Shown here: positions 47,292 to 55,539 of the stretch, piece by piece
How positions within the stretch are numbered: position 1 is the first letter of the stretch
Layout of the letters: each line of letters starts with the position of its first letter
Notes under the pieces: model-generated
The model's input: only the letters and a program-made list of their open reading frames with translations
Databases searched by the model: none
What the model was told of the DNA's origin: nothing
Assembly (NCBI RefSeq): GCF_003024685.1
Contig: NZ_PYLQ01000008.1
Location: 32,981-96,980, forward strand
Reading direction: 5' to 3'
DNA from: Faecalibacillus intestinalis
GTDB taxonomy: Bacteria; Bacillota_I; Bacilli_A; Erysipelotrichales; Coprobacillaceae
DNA: 64,000 bases
Program-made: the position numbers and the translations under genes

Positions 47292-47297
47292 TATAAT
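47292..47297 (+). promoter_or_regulatory. Possible internal promoter -10 before the FezA-like gene
   Basis: TATAAT lies 24 bp before the start codon in a 70-bp gap after the ABC pair. No convincing -35 is seen and the TAGTTAG operator is absent, so the last two genes may have extra, separate expression. Confidence 0.35.
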
Positions 47298-47321
47298 GAC
47301 AAATGATAGGAGGATTTTAAG

Positions 47322-47549
47322 ATGAAAGAATTTTTCAAAAGTAAAGAATTATGGACATTTGTAGGAGGAGCAGTAACTGCTGTTGTCACTTCAAAGTTCG
47401 CTAAAAGCAATAAAGCAAGAGAACTAGCTGTTAAAGGATTAGCTAGTGGAATGCAAGTAAAAGATAACGTAGAAGCAACTGTTACTTCTATTAAAGAAGA
47501 TGCTCAAGACGTCTATGCTGAAGCTGTAGAAAAAAGTAAGGCACAATAA
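47322..47549 (+). CDS. Small membrane protein, FezA-like candidate (DUF6110-type)
   Basis: 75 residues: a short charged start (MKEFFKSKELW), one hydrophobic segment with small residues spaced for helix packing (TFVGGAVTAVVTS), then a charged amphipathic helix (VKDNVEATVTSIKEDAQDVYAEAVEK). It is translationally linked to the P1B ATPase (TAATG overlap). Such a small membrane protein directly before a P1B6-type ATPase is the layout of FezA-FezB, needed for ferrosome formation in Clostridioides difficile. The assignment is by context, not sequence identity. Confidence 0.65.
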   Translation: MKEFFKSKELWTFVGGAVTAVVTSKFAKSNKARELAVKGLASGMQVKDNVEATVTSIKEDAQDVYAEAVEKSKAQ

Positions 47550-49645
47550 TGATGAGTAATTTTAAAATAGTTCATGAAATTGATGGAAGATTACGTGTTC
47601 GTTTTGGACAATATGCTTTTACAAGTGGACAAGCAACTATTTTAAAAAGCGATTTTTTAAATCTTGAGTATGTAAGATATGTAGAAGCTCATTATAAAAA
47701 TGGAAGTCTTTTATTGGTTTTTGATGAAAATTATAAAAATGAAGTATTTGATTATTTAAATAATTATGATTTAAGTGCTTTACAAAACAGAGAAATCCCT
47801 GAGAATTGTTCTCAAAATTTACAAGTACTTGATCAAAGTTTTAAGCATGAATTAATTAAAATTTTTGCTAGAAGATATGCTGTTAAGCTCTTTTTACCAA
47901 ATGTTGTTGGTAAAGGAATTGCTATTTATAAAGCATTAGCTTATTTTAAAGCAGGACTTTCTTCACTTGGAAATAGACGTATTGATGTACCTGTTTTAGA
48001 TGCAACAAGTATTGGTGTTTCTTTATTGCGTAAAGAGTTCAATACAGCAAGCAATATTATGTTGATGCTTAAAATATCTGAATTATTAGAAGACTATACA
48101 CGTCAAAAAGTTACTTTACAATTAGGTGATAGTTTGATGAGTAAGTTTGATAAAGTTTGGATTTATGAAGATGGACAAGAACAAGAAATTGCGATGTCTG
48201 ATTTAAAACAAGGGCAAGTTGTTATTGTTCAAACAGGAAGTATGGTTCCTATTGATGGAGAAATCGTTGATGGTGAAGCGATGGTCAATGAATCAAGCTT
48301 TACAGGTGAACCGTTAAGCAAACGTGTGACATTAAATGATACGGTTTATGCAGGAACATTGATTGAAGAAGGAAAGATTTTTGTTAGGGTCAGAAACTTA
48401 CAAGATGATAGCCGTATTGCTAAAATCATTGATATGATTGATACGAATGAATCATTAAAAGCATCTATTCAATCAAGAGCAGAACATATGGCGGATGCCA
48501 TTGTACCTTATAGTTTTTTAGGATTCTTTGGGGTTTGGGCATTGACAAGAAATCTTACAAGAGCCACTTCTCTTTTATTAGTGGATTATTCTTGTGCGAT
48601 TCGTCTATCAACATCAATTTCAGTGATTTCAGCAATGCAAGAAGCTTCAATGCATAATGTTTTAGTTAAAGGTGGAAAACATCTAGAAAGCATGAAAGAT
48701 GCTAATGTCATTGTTTTTGATAAAACTGGAACATTGACACATGCAAAACCAGTTGTCTTAGATGTGGTTCCTTTACAAGATTATACAAGAGAAGAAGTTT
48801 TAAAAATTGCGGCTTGTTTAGAAGAACATTTCCCACATAGTGTGGCTAATGCCATCGTTCATCAAGCAGAAGTTGAAAACTTAAAACATCGTGAAGAACA
48901 TGCGGAAGTAAAATATGTGATTGCTCATGGTATTTCGACAAGCTTAAATGGTGAAGATGTTATTATTGGAAGCAGTCATTTTGTCTTTGAAGATGAAGGT
49001 GTAGAAATGACACAAGAAATTAAAGATTTGATTTCTTCACTTGAAAGTAAAGGTTCAAGTTCACTTATTTATCTAGCCATTGCTAAAAAGCTTGCAGGTA
49101 TTATTAGTATTTATGATCCTTTAAAACCAGAAGCTAAAGAAGTTGTTCAAGAACTTCGTGATATTGGTTTTGATAAAGTCATTATGCTTACTGGAGACAG
49201 TCCTAACTGTGCAAAAGCGATTGCGAAACAATTAAATTTAGATGATTTTAGAGCAGGAGTTTTACCAGAAGATAAAGCAAGTTATATTGAAAGTTTAAAA
49301 AAAGAAGGAAATACTGTTGTGATGGTAGGAGATGGTATTAATGATACACCAGCCTTATCCATGGCAGATGTTTCGATTTCACTTCAAGATAGCTCAGATA
49401 TTGCGCGTGAACTTGCAGATATTACACTTGTATCAAATTCATTAAATGACATTGTTGCTCTAAGAATGATTTCAGAAGGCTTATTTAAACGTATTCATAG
49501 TCAATATCGTTTGATTGTTGGTTTAAATACATCCTTTATTGTTTTAGGAGCATTAGGTTTACTTACACCACAAATGCTCGCCATGCTTCATAATGGAAGT
49601 ACATTCTTAATTGCTTCAGGTTCAACACGTTCATTATTACATTAG
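47549..49645 (+). CDS. P1B-type metal ATPase with SCA motif, FezB-like candidate
   Basis: 698 residues. The N-terminal 70 residues resemble an HMA-like domain lacking CxxC (FKIVHEIDGRLRVRFG). The actuator motif is SSFTGEP. The phosphorylated Asp391 lies in DKTGTLTH, and GDGINDTPALSMAD is the hinge. The transmembrane metal motif, CPx in copper and zinc pumps, is Ser348-Cys349-Ala350, the pattern associated with the P1B6 group that includes ferrosome FezB. Likely substrate is iron, by inference. Start codons at 47549 or 47552; a terminator follows. Confidence 0.85.
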   Translation: MMSNFKIVHEIDGRLRVRFGQYAFTSGQATILKSDFLNLEYVRYVEAHYKNGSLLLVFDENYKNEVFDYLNNYDLSALQNREIPENCSQNLQVLDQSFKHELIKIFARRYAVKLFLPNVVGKGIAIYKALAYFKAGLSSLGNRRIDVPVLDATSIGVSLLRKEFNTASNIMLMLKISELLEDYTRQKVTLQLGDSLMSKFDKVWIYEDGQEQEIAMSDLKQGQVVIVQTGSMVPIDGEIVDGEAMVNESSFTGEPLSKRVTLNDTVYAGTLIEEGKIFVRVRNLQDDSRIAKIIDMIDTNESLKASIQSRAEHMADAIVPYSFLGFFGVWALTRNLTRATSLLLVDYSCAIRLSTSISVISAMQEASMHNVLVKGGKHLESMKDANVIVFDKTGTLTHAKPVVLDVVPLQDYTREEVLKIAACLEEHFPHSVANAIVHQAEVENLKHREEHAEVKYVIAHGISTSLNGEDVIIGSSHFVFEDEGVEMTQEIKDLISSLESKGSSSLIYLAIAKKLAGIISIYDPLKPEAKEVVQELRDIGFDKVIMLTGDSPNCAKAIAKQLNLDDFRAGVLPEDKASYIESLKKEGNTVVMVGDGINDTPALSMADVSISLQDSSDIARELADITLVSNSLNDIVALRMISEGLFKRIHSQYRLIVGLNTSFIVLGALGLLTPQMLAMLHNGSTFLIASGSTRSLLH

Positions 49646-49671
49646 AAACAGATATTTTCTGTTTCTTTTTC
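49644..49671 (+). terminator. Rho-independent terminator after the P1B ATPase gene
   Basis: AGAAACAGA / TCTGTTTCT (49644-49652, 49658-49666) with T run. Confidence 0.92.
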
Positions 49672-49736
49672 TTTTTATGAAAGTATGTTGAAGTTGTAAA
49701 AATGCTTTATTATACTAATAAAAAAGGAGATAGATT

Positions 49737-50576
49737 ATGGCAATTAAAGTAATAATTATGGATATTGATGGGACTTTAGTCAATGATGAAAAAGTCATTA
49801 CTCCTCTTACTAAAGAAACCCTTTTAAAAGCACAAGATAAAGGGGTACGTTTGGTTTTAGCTTCAGGAAGACCAACAAGTGGATTATTAAAACTTGCTGA
49901 AGAATTGGATATGGAAAATCATCATGGTTTATTTGTATGTTTCAATGGTTCAAAAGTAGTTGATTGTCAAAGTCATGAAACACTTTATAATCATGCAATT
50001 TCAGTAGAAGATAGTAAAGCTGTCTTAGAACATTTAAAGAATTTTAAAGCAAGACCAATGTTTGATAAAGATGAATATATGTATGTTAATGATGTTTTTG
50101 ATAATACAATTACATATAAAGGAAAATCATTTAATGTTATGCAATATGAATCAAGAGGAAATAACTACATCTTATGTGAAAAAAGAGATTTAGCAGCCTT
50201 TGTTGATTTTGAAATCAATAAAATTCTTACATTTGGTGATCCAGACTATTTACAAGCACATTATAAGGAAATGATGGAACCCTTCAAAGATCGTCTAAAT
50301 TGTATGTTTACATCTGATTTCTATTTTGAATATACTGCAAAAGGTGTTGATAAAGCCAAAGCTTTAGATAGTGTTTTAATTCCTATGGGTTATAAAAAAG
50401 AAGAAATGATGGCTTTTGGGGATGCTCAAAATGATAAATCAATGGTGGAATATGTTGGCTTAGGTGTGGCTATGGGAAATGCTTCAGATGAATTAAAAGC
50501 AGTAGCTAATGAAATTACAGATACAAATAATAATGATGGTATTGCTAAAGCTATTATGAAACATATTGAGTTATAA
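49737..50576 (+). CDS. Cof-type HAD-IIB family phosphatase
   Basis: Cytosolic sugar-phosphate-type phosphatase, 279 residues. The nucleophile motif is DIDGTLVND near residue 8, the substrate-specificity cap is inserted mid-protein, and the Mg-binding end motif is FGDAQNDKSMVEYVG followed by VAMGNA. Resembles YidA. AAAGGAG precedes the ATG. Single-gene unit with its own terminator. True substrate not predictable. Confidence 0.92.
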   Translation: MAIKVIIMDIDGTLVNDEKVITPLTKETLLKAQDKGVRLVLASGRPTSGLLKLAEELDMENHHGLFVCFNGSKVVDCQSHETLYNHAISVEDSKAVLEHLKNFKARPMFDKDEYMYVNDVFDNTITYKGKSFNVMQYESRGNNYILCEKRDLAAFVDFEINKILTFGDPDYLQAHYKEMMEPFKDRLNCMFTSDFYFEYTAKGVDKAKALDSVLIPMGYKKEEMMAFGDAQNDKSMVEYVGLGVAMGNASDELKAVANEITDTNNNDGIAKAIMKHIEL

Positions 50577-50599
50577 AAACGGAGAAATCCGTTTTTTTT
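50575..50599 (+). terminator. Rho-independent terminator after the Cof-type gene
   Basis: AAAAACGGA / TCCGTTTTT (50575-50583, 50588-50596) with GAAA loop. Confidence 0.92.
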
Positions 50600-50610
50600 C
50601 TTTGAGATAC

Positions 50611-50639
50611 TTGAAAAAAGAGAAAAGTGATAGTATTCT
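50611..50639 (+). promoter_or_regulatory. Predicted promoter of the MacB/FtsX-type ABC operon
   Basis: TTGAAA (50611-50616), 17-bp spacer, TATTCT (50634-50639), directly followed by the operator at 50645. Confidence 0.6.
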
Positions 50640-50644
50640 ATATG

Positions 50645-50664
50645 TGGTTAGGTAAGGCTAACTA
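50645..50664. promoter_or_regulatory. TAGTTAG-type operator of the ABC operon
   Basis: TGGTTAG-GTAAGG-CTAACTA keeps the GTTAG-N6-CTAAC core of the sites at 42296 and 43243. It sits 5 bp after the -10, over the expected transcription start, as in the fez/ABC operon. Confidence 0.65.
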
Positions 50665-50678
50665 TGGGAGGGAATATT

Positions 50679-51377
50679 ATGTTTTTATCAATCAAGGATC
50701 TTAAAAAAAGCTTTGGTGAAGATGAATATAAGACAGAAGTTTTAAAAGGTATTGATTTTGAAATAGAAAAAGGTGAAATTTGTGTTTTACTTGGGCCTTC
50801 AGGTTCTGGTAAATCAACACTTCTAAATATTATTGGAGGAATTGATCAACCAGATAGTGGGACAATTACGATTCAAGGAAAAACAATTTCAACATTAAAA
50901 GAAAAAGATCTAACAAATTATCGTCGTAATCATTTGGGATATGTTTTTCAAATGTATAATTTGATTTCACATTTAAATGTTGAACAAAATATTGATGTAG
51001 GAAAATATTTAAGTAAAAATCCATTAAATAAAGAAGAACTCTTACAAACACTTGGGTTAAAAGAACATCGTTATAAACAACCAAATCAATTATCTGGTGG
51101 TCAACAACAAAGAACATCAATAGGACGTGCAATCATCAAAAATCCAGATTTATTACTTTGTGATGAACCAACAGGAGCTTTAGATTATCATACATCAAAA
51201 GATATTTTACAATTGATTGAAGATGTTAATAAAAAATATGGTAATACAATTATTATTGTAACGCATAATGATGCGATTAAAGACATGGCTGATCGTGTGA
51301 TTTATTTGCATGATGGACGTATTCGTGAAAATATTAAAAATACGCATAAAATTCCAGCAAAGGATTTGAATTGGTAA
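50679..51377 (+). CDS. ABC transporter ATP-binding protein (MacB/LolD type)
   Basis: 232 residues with Walker A GPSGSGKST, Q-loop YVFQMYNL, signature LSGGQQQRTSIGRAI and Walker B LLLCDEPTGALD. The LDYHTSK...VTHN end is typical of the MacB/LolD/BceA group, which partners FtsX-fold permeases. ATG 50679 has GGGAGGG 6-7 nt upstream; ATG 50664 lies within the operator and ahead of that site. One base separates its stop from the permease start. Confidence 0.93.
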   Translation: MFLSIKDLKKSFGEDEYKTEVLKGIDFEIEKGEICVLLGPSGSGKSTLLNIIGGIDQPDSGTITIQGKTISTLKEKDLTNYRRNHLGYVFQMYNLISHLNVEQNIDVGKYLSKNPLNKEELLQTLGLKEHRYKQPNQLSGGQQQRTSIGRAIIKNPDLLLCDEPTGALDYHTSKDILQLIEDVNKKYGNTIIIVTHNDAIKDMADRVIYLHDGRIRENIKNTHKIPAKDLNW

Positions 51378-51378
51378 A

Positions 51379-53736
51379 ATGAAGAATCCATTATTTAAAA
51401 GATTACCATATATTTTAAAAGATGAAATTGCAAAATATTTAATTATATTTTTGTTTATGGCAGGATCTATTGGTCTTATTTCAGGATTTTTAGTAGCTGA
51501 TGGCTCAATGATTAAAGCTTATAATGACAGTTTTGATAAATACAATATTGAAGATGGACATTTTCGTTTAAATGATTCTCTTTCAAAAGAAAATAAAAAG
51601 GCTTTAGAAAAAGAAGATGTTACAATCTATAATCTTAATTACATTGAAGAAAAAGTAGAATCTTCAAGTACAATTCGTCTCTTTAAACCAAGAAACAAAG
51701 TCAATCAAGTCTGTATTATGGATGGAAAACTTCCTCAAAGTAAAAATGAAATAGCGATTGATCGTATGTATGCCGATAATAATAATTATCAAGTAGGCCA
51801 AACCATCAAAGTAGGTAAAAAGAAGTTAAAAATTACTGGACTCGTCGCTTTATCAGATTATAGTGCTCTCTTTTCAAAAAACAGTGATTTAATGTTTGAT
51901 GCTATTAAATTTGGTGTTGGCATTGTTTCTGATGAAGGGTTTGAAAGCTTTAAAGATGCTAAAATCTACTATAACTATGCGTGGACATATAATAAAAAGG
52001 TTGATAATGAAGTTAATGCCAGCAATGATTTTTTAAACGTACTTGTTAAAAACGTTTCAGGAATTGATGATTATATTCCTCAATACGCCAACCAAGCCAT
52101 CCATTTTACAGGTGATGATATGGGTGGAGATGAAGCAATGATGACAGTTTTACTTTATATCATTATTGGAATCCTTGCTTTTGTCTTTGCAATCACTACT
52201 AAAAATACCATTGAAAGCGAAGCACCAATGATTGGAACTCTTCGCGCTATGGGATATACAAAAAAAGAAATGTTAGTTCAATACATGACATTACCTATTC
52301 TTGTTTCTTTAGGGGCTTGTATTGTCGGAAATATTTTAGGTTATACATATTTTAAAGATGTCATGGCCGGTATGTATTATGGAAGTTATAGTTTACCAAC
52401 TTATGTTACTATTTGGTCTGGAGATGCGTTTATTAAGACAACGATCATTCCATTTATTATGATGGTTTTAATTAACTATGGTATTTTAATGAAATCTTTA
52501 AAATTATCACCTCTTAAATTTATGAAAAGAGATATTAAAAAAGCTAAAAAGAATAAGAAAACACTCGTCTTACATCGTTTAGGTTTCTTTTCTCAATTTA
52601 GATTAAGTGTTATTTTAAATAACTTATCAGGGTATGCTACATTATTTGTCGGTGTTTTATTTGCAATTATCTTATTAATGTTTGGAATGGATATGCATCC
52701 TGTTCTCGATCATTATCAAGATGTTGTTGTTAATAATATGACTGCTAAATATCAATATATTTTAAATACTCCAGAATCAATTGATACCACAGCCATTGAA
52801 CAAGCTTTCCAAACGGTTCCTCAAGAATTTAGGGATAGTTTCTTAAGTTTGATTGATGATCAATATGATGAAATGTATGATAACTATAAAACTAAAACCA
52901 CAGGGGCAGAAGCTTTTTCTCTTTACTCATTAAAAACACTTCCAGAAAGTACAATAGAAGAAGATATTAGCCTTTATGGTTTACAAAATAATAGTCAATA
53001 TATTCATATAAAATCATTACCCAAAAAAGGTGTTTATATTTCAAAAGATGTTGCTGATAAATATAATTTAAAAAAAGGCGATCGTATTTCTTTAAAAGAA
53101 AGCTATAAAGATTTACGTTATACTTTTGAAATTAAAGGCATTTATGATGCACCTGGTAGTATGGCACTTTATATGTCTAAATCTTATTTTAATGAAGTTT
53201 TCAACTGTCAAGATGGATACTTCAATGGTTATTTTTCAAATAGAAAAATAACAGATTTAAAAGATGACTATATCGCTTCAACCATTACTCAAGATGATTT
53301 AACAAAAGTATCAAGACAATTAAATGTTTCAATGGGAGAAATGTTCTATTTAGTTGAAGGATTTGCAATTGTGATGTTTATTATGCTTATTTATCTTCTT
53401 ACAAAGATGATTATTGAAAATAATAAAGTATCGATTTCCATGGTTAAAATTCTTGGTTATACATCAAAAGAAATACAAAAAATGTATGTTCATGCCACAA
53501 CGATTGTTATTATGATTTCAACGTTACTTTCTTTTGGAATAACAACATGGATCTTATCTTATGCTTTCAAAATTGTTTTTGAAGAATATGCAGGATGGCT
53601 TCCTTTCTATGTAGAAGGTAGTGTTTATATCAAGATGTTTATTATGACAGTTATTTCTTATTTGTTTGTCATGATGATTCAAATGAGAAAAATCAAGAAA
53701 ATCCCAATGGATGAAGCGTTGAAGAATGTTGAATAA
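51379..53736 (+). CDS. FtsX-like ABC transporter permease
   Basis: 785 residues. An N-terminal helix (LIIFLFMAGSIGLISGFLV) precedes a large extracytoplasmic domain. Membrane helices follow around residues 255-380 (FtsX domain, ENTIESEAPMIGTLRAMGYTKKEM-like coupling region), then a second extracytoplasmic part and a C-terminal FtsX domain (ISMVKILGYTSKEIQKM). This is the mechanotransmission-type permease partner of the preceding ATPase. Substrate unknown; the shared operator ties it to the fez/ABC operon. Confidence 0.9.
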   Translation: MKNPLFKRLPYILKDEIAKYLIIFLFMAGSIGLISGFLVADGSMIKAYNDSFDKYNIEDGHFRLNDSLSKENKKALEKEDVTIYNLNYIEEKVESSSTIRLFKPRNKVNQVCIMDGKLPQSKNEIAIDRMYADNNNYQVGQTIKVGKKKLKITGLVALSDYSALFSKNSDLMFDAIKFGVGIVSDEGFESFKDAKIYYNYAWTYNKKVDNEVNASNDFLNVLVKNVSGIDDYIPQYANQAIHFTGDDMGGDEAMMTVLLYIIIGILAFVFAITTKNTIESEAPMIGTLRAMGYTKKEMLVQYMTLPILVSLGACIVGNILGYTYFKDVMAGMYYGSYSLPTYVTIWSGDAFIKTTIIPFIMMVLINYGILMKSLKLSPLKFMKRDIKKAKKNKKTLVLHRLGFFSQFRLSVILNNLSGYATLFVGVLFAIILLMFGMDMHPVLDHYQDVVVNNMTAKYQYILNTPESIDTTAIEQAFQTVPQEFRDSFLSLIDDQYDEMYDNYKTKTTGAEAFSLYSLKTLPESTIEEDISLYGLQNNSQYIHIKSLPKKGVYISKDVADKYNLKKGDRISLKESYKDLRYTFEIKGIYDAPGSMALYMSKSYFNEVFNCQDGYFNGYFSNRKITDLKDDYIASTITQDDLTKVSRQLNVSMGEMFYLVEGFAIVMFIMLIYLLTKMIIENNKVSISMVKILGYTSKEIQKMYVHATTIVIMISTLLSFGITTWILSYAFKIVFEEYAGWLPFYVEGSVYIKMFIMTVISYLFVMMIQMRKIKKIPMDEALKNVE

Positions 53737-53739
53737 AAA

Positions 53740-53766
53740 AATAAGGCTCTAAAAGGAGCCTTATTC
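53740..53766. terminator. Bidirectional terminator between the FtsX permease and HAAS-like genes
   Basis: AATAAGGCTC / GAGCCTTATT perfect 10-bp stem (53740-53749, 53756-53765), flanked by A and T runs. Confidence 0.9.
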
Positions 53767-54159
53767 ATTTTCTATGCGACTATCTTCAGTGATTTCTTCT
53801 ACCCAATATCCATGAATACTGTCTCTTGCATCTTGGTAGAGTTTGTTGAAATGATAAATTTCTAAACACCAAATACCAATAGATATAAATATAATAATGG
53901 TTACTAATGTTTTAAAAATATATTTTTTATTAAGTTGCTTTATTATGTCATCGTTTTCTAAACTTTCAATATATGATCCAGCAACTTCATTAGGACTACC
54001 AAATTCATCTATGATATTTTGATAAGTACAATTAGGATGAGTATTTGAAAATTCAATAATTTTTTGTGTTAGTAACCTTAGAAATTCTTTTTTATCTTTA
54101 GAATAAAAAGGAATAATTTTTTTAACATATTTTATATATTTTTTGATTTCTTTATTCAT
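53761..54159 (-). CDS. HAAS-like (DUF1700/DUF6120-type) membrane protein, copy 2
   Basis: 132 residues: N-terminal helical domain (YIKYVKKIIPFYSKDKKEFLRLL, DEFGSPNEVAGSYIESL) and one transmembrane segment (IFKTLVTIIIFISIGIWCL). This HAAS layout is commonly found beside PadR regulators and is thought to act as a membrane-linked signalling partner. It is a tandem paralogue of the gene at 54182-54589 with long identical stretches. Last gene of the PadR operon. Confidence 0.8.
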   Translation of the reverse strand: MNKEIKKYIKYVKKIIPFYSKDKKEFLRLLTQKIIEFSNTHPNCTYQNIIDEFGSPNEVAGSYIESLENDDIIKQLNKKYIFKTLVTIIIFISIGIWCLEIYHFNKLYQDARDSIHGYWVEEITEDSRIENE

Positions 54160-54181
54160 TTTTTACTCCTAATTTAAATAC

Positions 54182-54589
54182 TTATTTTTCTTGTTTTTCT
54201 TTTGCTATTTTTTCTTTATATTCTTCAGCTGTATATGTTTTCATCTTTGTATGTTTTGCTTCATCAATCAATTGATTGATTCGATATCTTTCAAATCCCC
54301 AAACACTTATGCATAAAATAATTATGACAGAAATAAAAATATTTATAATTTTCTTTTTATTAAGTTTCTTTATAATTTCGTCACTATTTAAAGTTTCAAT
54401 ATAAGAACCAGCAACTTCATTAGGACTACCAAATTCATCTACGATATCTTGATAACTACAGGAGTCATGTTCATTAGAAAATTCAATGATTTTTTGTGTT
54501 AATAACTGTATAAATTCTTTTTTATCTTTTGAATAGATTGGAATAATTTTTTTAACATATTTTATATATTTTTTTATATCGTTACTCAT
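54182..54589 (-). CDS. HAAS-like (DUF1700/DUF6120-type) membrane protein, copy 1
   Basis: About 135 residues with the same helical domain (YIKYVKKIIPIYSKDKKEFIQLL, DEFGSPNEVAGSYIETL) and membrane segment (IINIFISVIIILCISVWGF) as the neighbour at 53761. The start is the ATG at 54589, which overlaps the padR stop by 8 bases, so translation is coupled. The longer frame upstream is inside padR. The C-terminal tails of the two copies differ. Confidence 0.8.
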   Translation of the reverse strand: MSNDIKKYIKYVKKIIPIYSKDKKEFIQLLTQKIIEFSNEHDSCSYQDIVDEFGSPNEVAGSYIETLNSDEIIKKLNKKKIINIFISVIIILCISVWGFERYRINQLIDEAKHTKMKTYTAEEYKEKIAKEKQEK

Positions 54590-54920
54590 CTTTTTTGCCT
54601 TCACCATATGCAATGATTTCAAATACACCTTGCATATTCTTTCTAAATTCAATAATTGTTTGTTCTAAATATTCTTTTCCAATTGGTTCAATATGATAAT
54701 AAACTCTGATTTTTTTATTAACGATCTCATCTCGACTTGAAATATATTCTTTTTTTAATAAATTATGTACAACAGGATAAAGAGTACCTTCTTTAATATC
54801 TAATGAGCCATTGGAAATTTCTTTAATTAATTTTACTAATTCATATCCATAACAATCCTTTACTTTCAACAAACTTAAAACAAGCATATCAATATTAAAG
54901 AAACTGTTAGATTTTGCCAT
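54582..54920 (-). CDS. PadR family transcriptional regulator
   Basis: 112 residues with the PadR winged helix: LVLSLLKVKDCYGYELVKLI, the wing KEGTLYPVVHNLLKKEYI and a Tyr-rich YYHIEPIGKEYLE. It heads an operon with two HAAS-like membrane proteins, the usual PadR-HAAS layout, often regulating envelope or transporter genes. A divergent transcript starts about 100 bp upstream. Confidence 0.92.
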   Translation of the reverse strand: MAKSNSFFNIDMLVLSLLKVKDCYGYELVKLIKEISNGSLDIKEGTLYPVVHNLLKKEYISSRDEIVNKKIRVYYHIEPIGKEYLEQTIIEFRKNMQGVFEIIAYGEGKKDE

Positions 54921-54938
54921 CTTTTATCACCCAAATTG

Positions 54939-54966
54939 ATTATAACACACGAATTATTATAAACAA
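54939..54966 (-). promoter_or_regulatory. Predicted promoter of padR
   Basis: On the minus strand TTGTTT (54966-54961), 16-bp spacer, TATAAT (54944-54939), 19 bp before the start codon. Confidence 0.65.
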
Positions 54967-54990
54967 GATACTATTATAATAAAAGTATAA

Positions 54991-55018
54991 TTGACATAAT
55001 GGTAGAAAGACGTATAAT
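54991..55018 (+). promoter_or_regulatory. Near-consensus promoter upstream of the small membrane protein gene
   Basis: TTGACA (54991-54996), 16-bp spacer, TATAAT (55013-55018). It is divergent from the padR promoter. Confidence 0.75.
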
Positions 55019-55024
55019 GAAAGT

Positions 55025-55041
55025 AAGGAAAGCGCTTCCTT
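55025..55041. promoter_or_regulatory. Palindrome downstream of the 54991 promoter
   Basis: AAGGAA-AGCGC-TTCCTT, perfect 6-bp arms, directly after the -10 and therefore near the transcription start. It resembles a cre core (GAAAGCGCTTCC) but misses three consensus positions. It could be an operator for PadR or another repressor. Confidence 0.45.
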
Positions 55042-55073
55042 GATTCATAATATTATGGATGGAGGAAAAGAAA

Positions 55074-55502
55074 ATGAAGAAACAATATGATGTTTGTCTT
55101 ATTTATTTAAGCTATGTTTTTGAAATAATAGGTTTATTAGCATTCAAATACTTTGATAATTACATTTCTACCCATTGGATTACAATAGGAACGGATGGAA
55201 ATCCCATTTATGGGGAAGTAGGCTTGCTTTATAATTTATCAGTTGTCATACATTATTTGTTTTATTTTATAATATTTGTTTATTTTTTTATGATGATTAA
55301 AAAGGTTGTTTCTAAAGAATGTATTGATCTTAAAAGAAATACTTTTCTTTTATTTGGATTACTTGTAATTGATTTGGTTATGTATCATTTTTCAATTATG
55401 ACAATGTTTCATTATTCAAGTGCCATAACTTTTATGTGCGTTGGTTTGATTATTAATATGGTTTTATATTTAAAATATCGTACGTATTTAATTAATAACT
55501 AA
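55074..55502 (+). CDS. Hypothetical four-helix membrane protein
   Basis: About 142 residues with four hydrophobic segments and a 25-residue polar loop between the first two (STHWITIGTDGNPIYGE). I do not recognise a family; the spacing resembles small DUF1648/SdpI-like membrane proteins. ATG 55074 is used, with GGAGG 8 nt upstream; ATG 55059 overlaps that site. It is expressed from a strong promoter with an operator-like palindrome. Confidence 0.65.
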   Translation: MKKQYDVCLIYLSYVFEIIGLLAFKYFDNYISTHWITIGTDGNPIYGEVGLLYNLSVVIHYLFYFIIFVYFFMMIKKVVSKECIDLKRNTFLLFGLLVIDLVMYHFSIMTMFHYSSAITFMCVGLIINMVLYLKYRTYLINN

Positions 55503-55539
55503 ATGTTTGAGTGGTTTTAACAAGGAAGGGTGAAATAAA

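Noticed and set aside
47549..49645. Copper- or zinc-exporting P1B ATPase.
   Set aside because: The CPx motif is replaced by Ser-Cys-Ala and the N-terminal domain has no CxxC, unlike CopA or ZntA. The P1B6 group fits better, although the metal is unproven.
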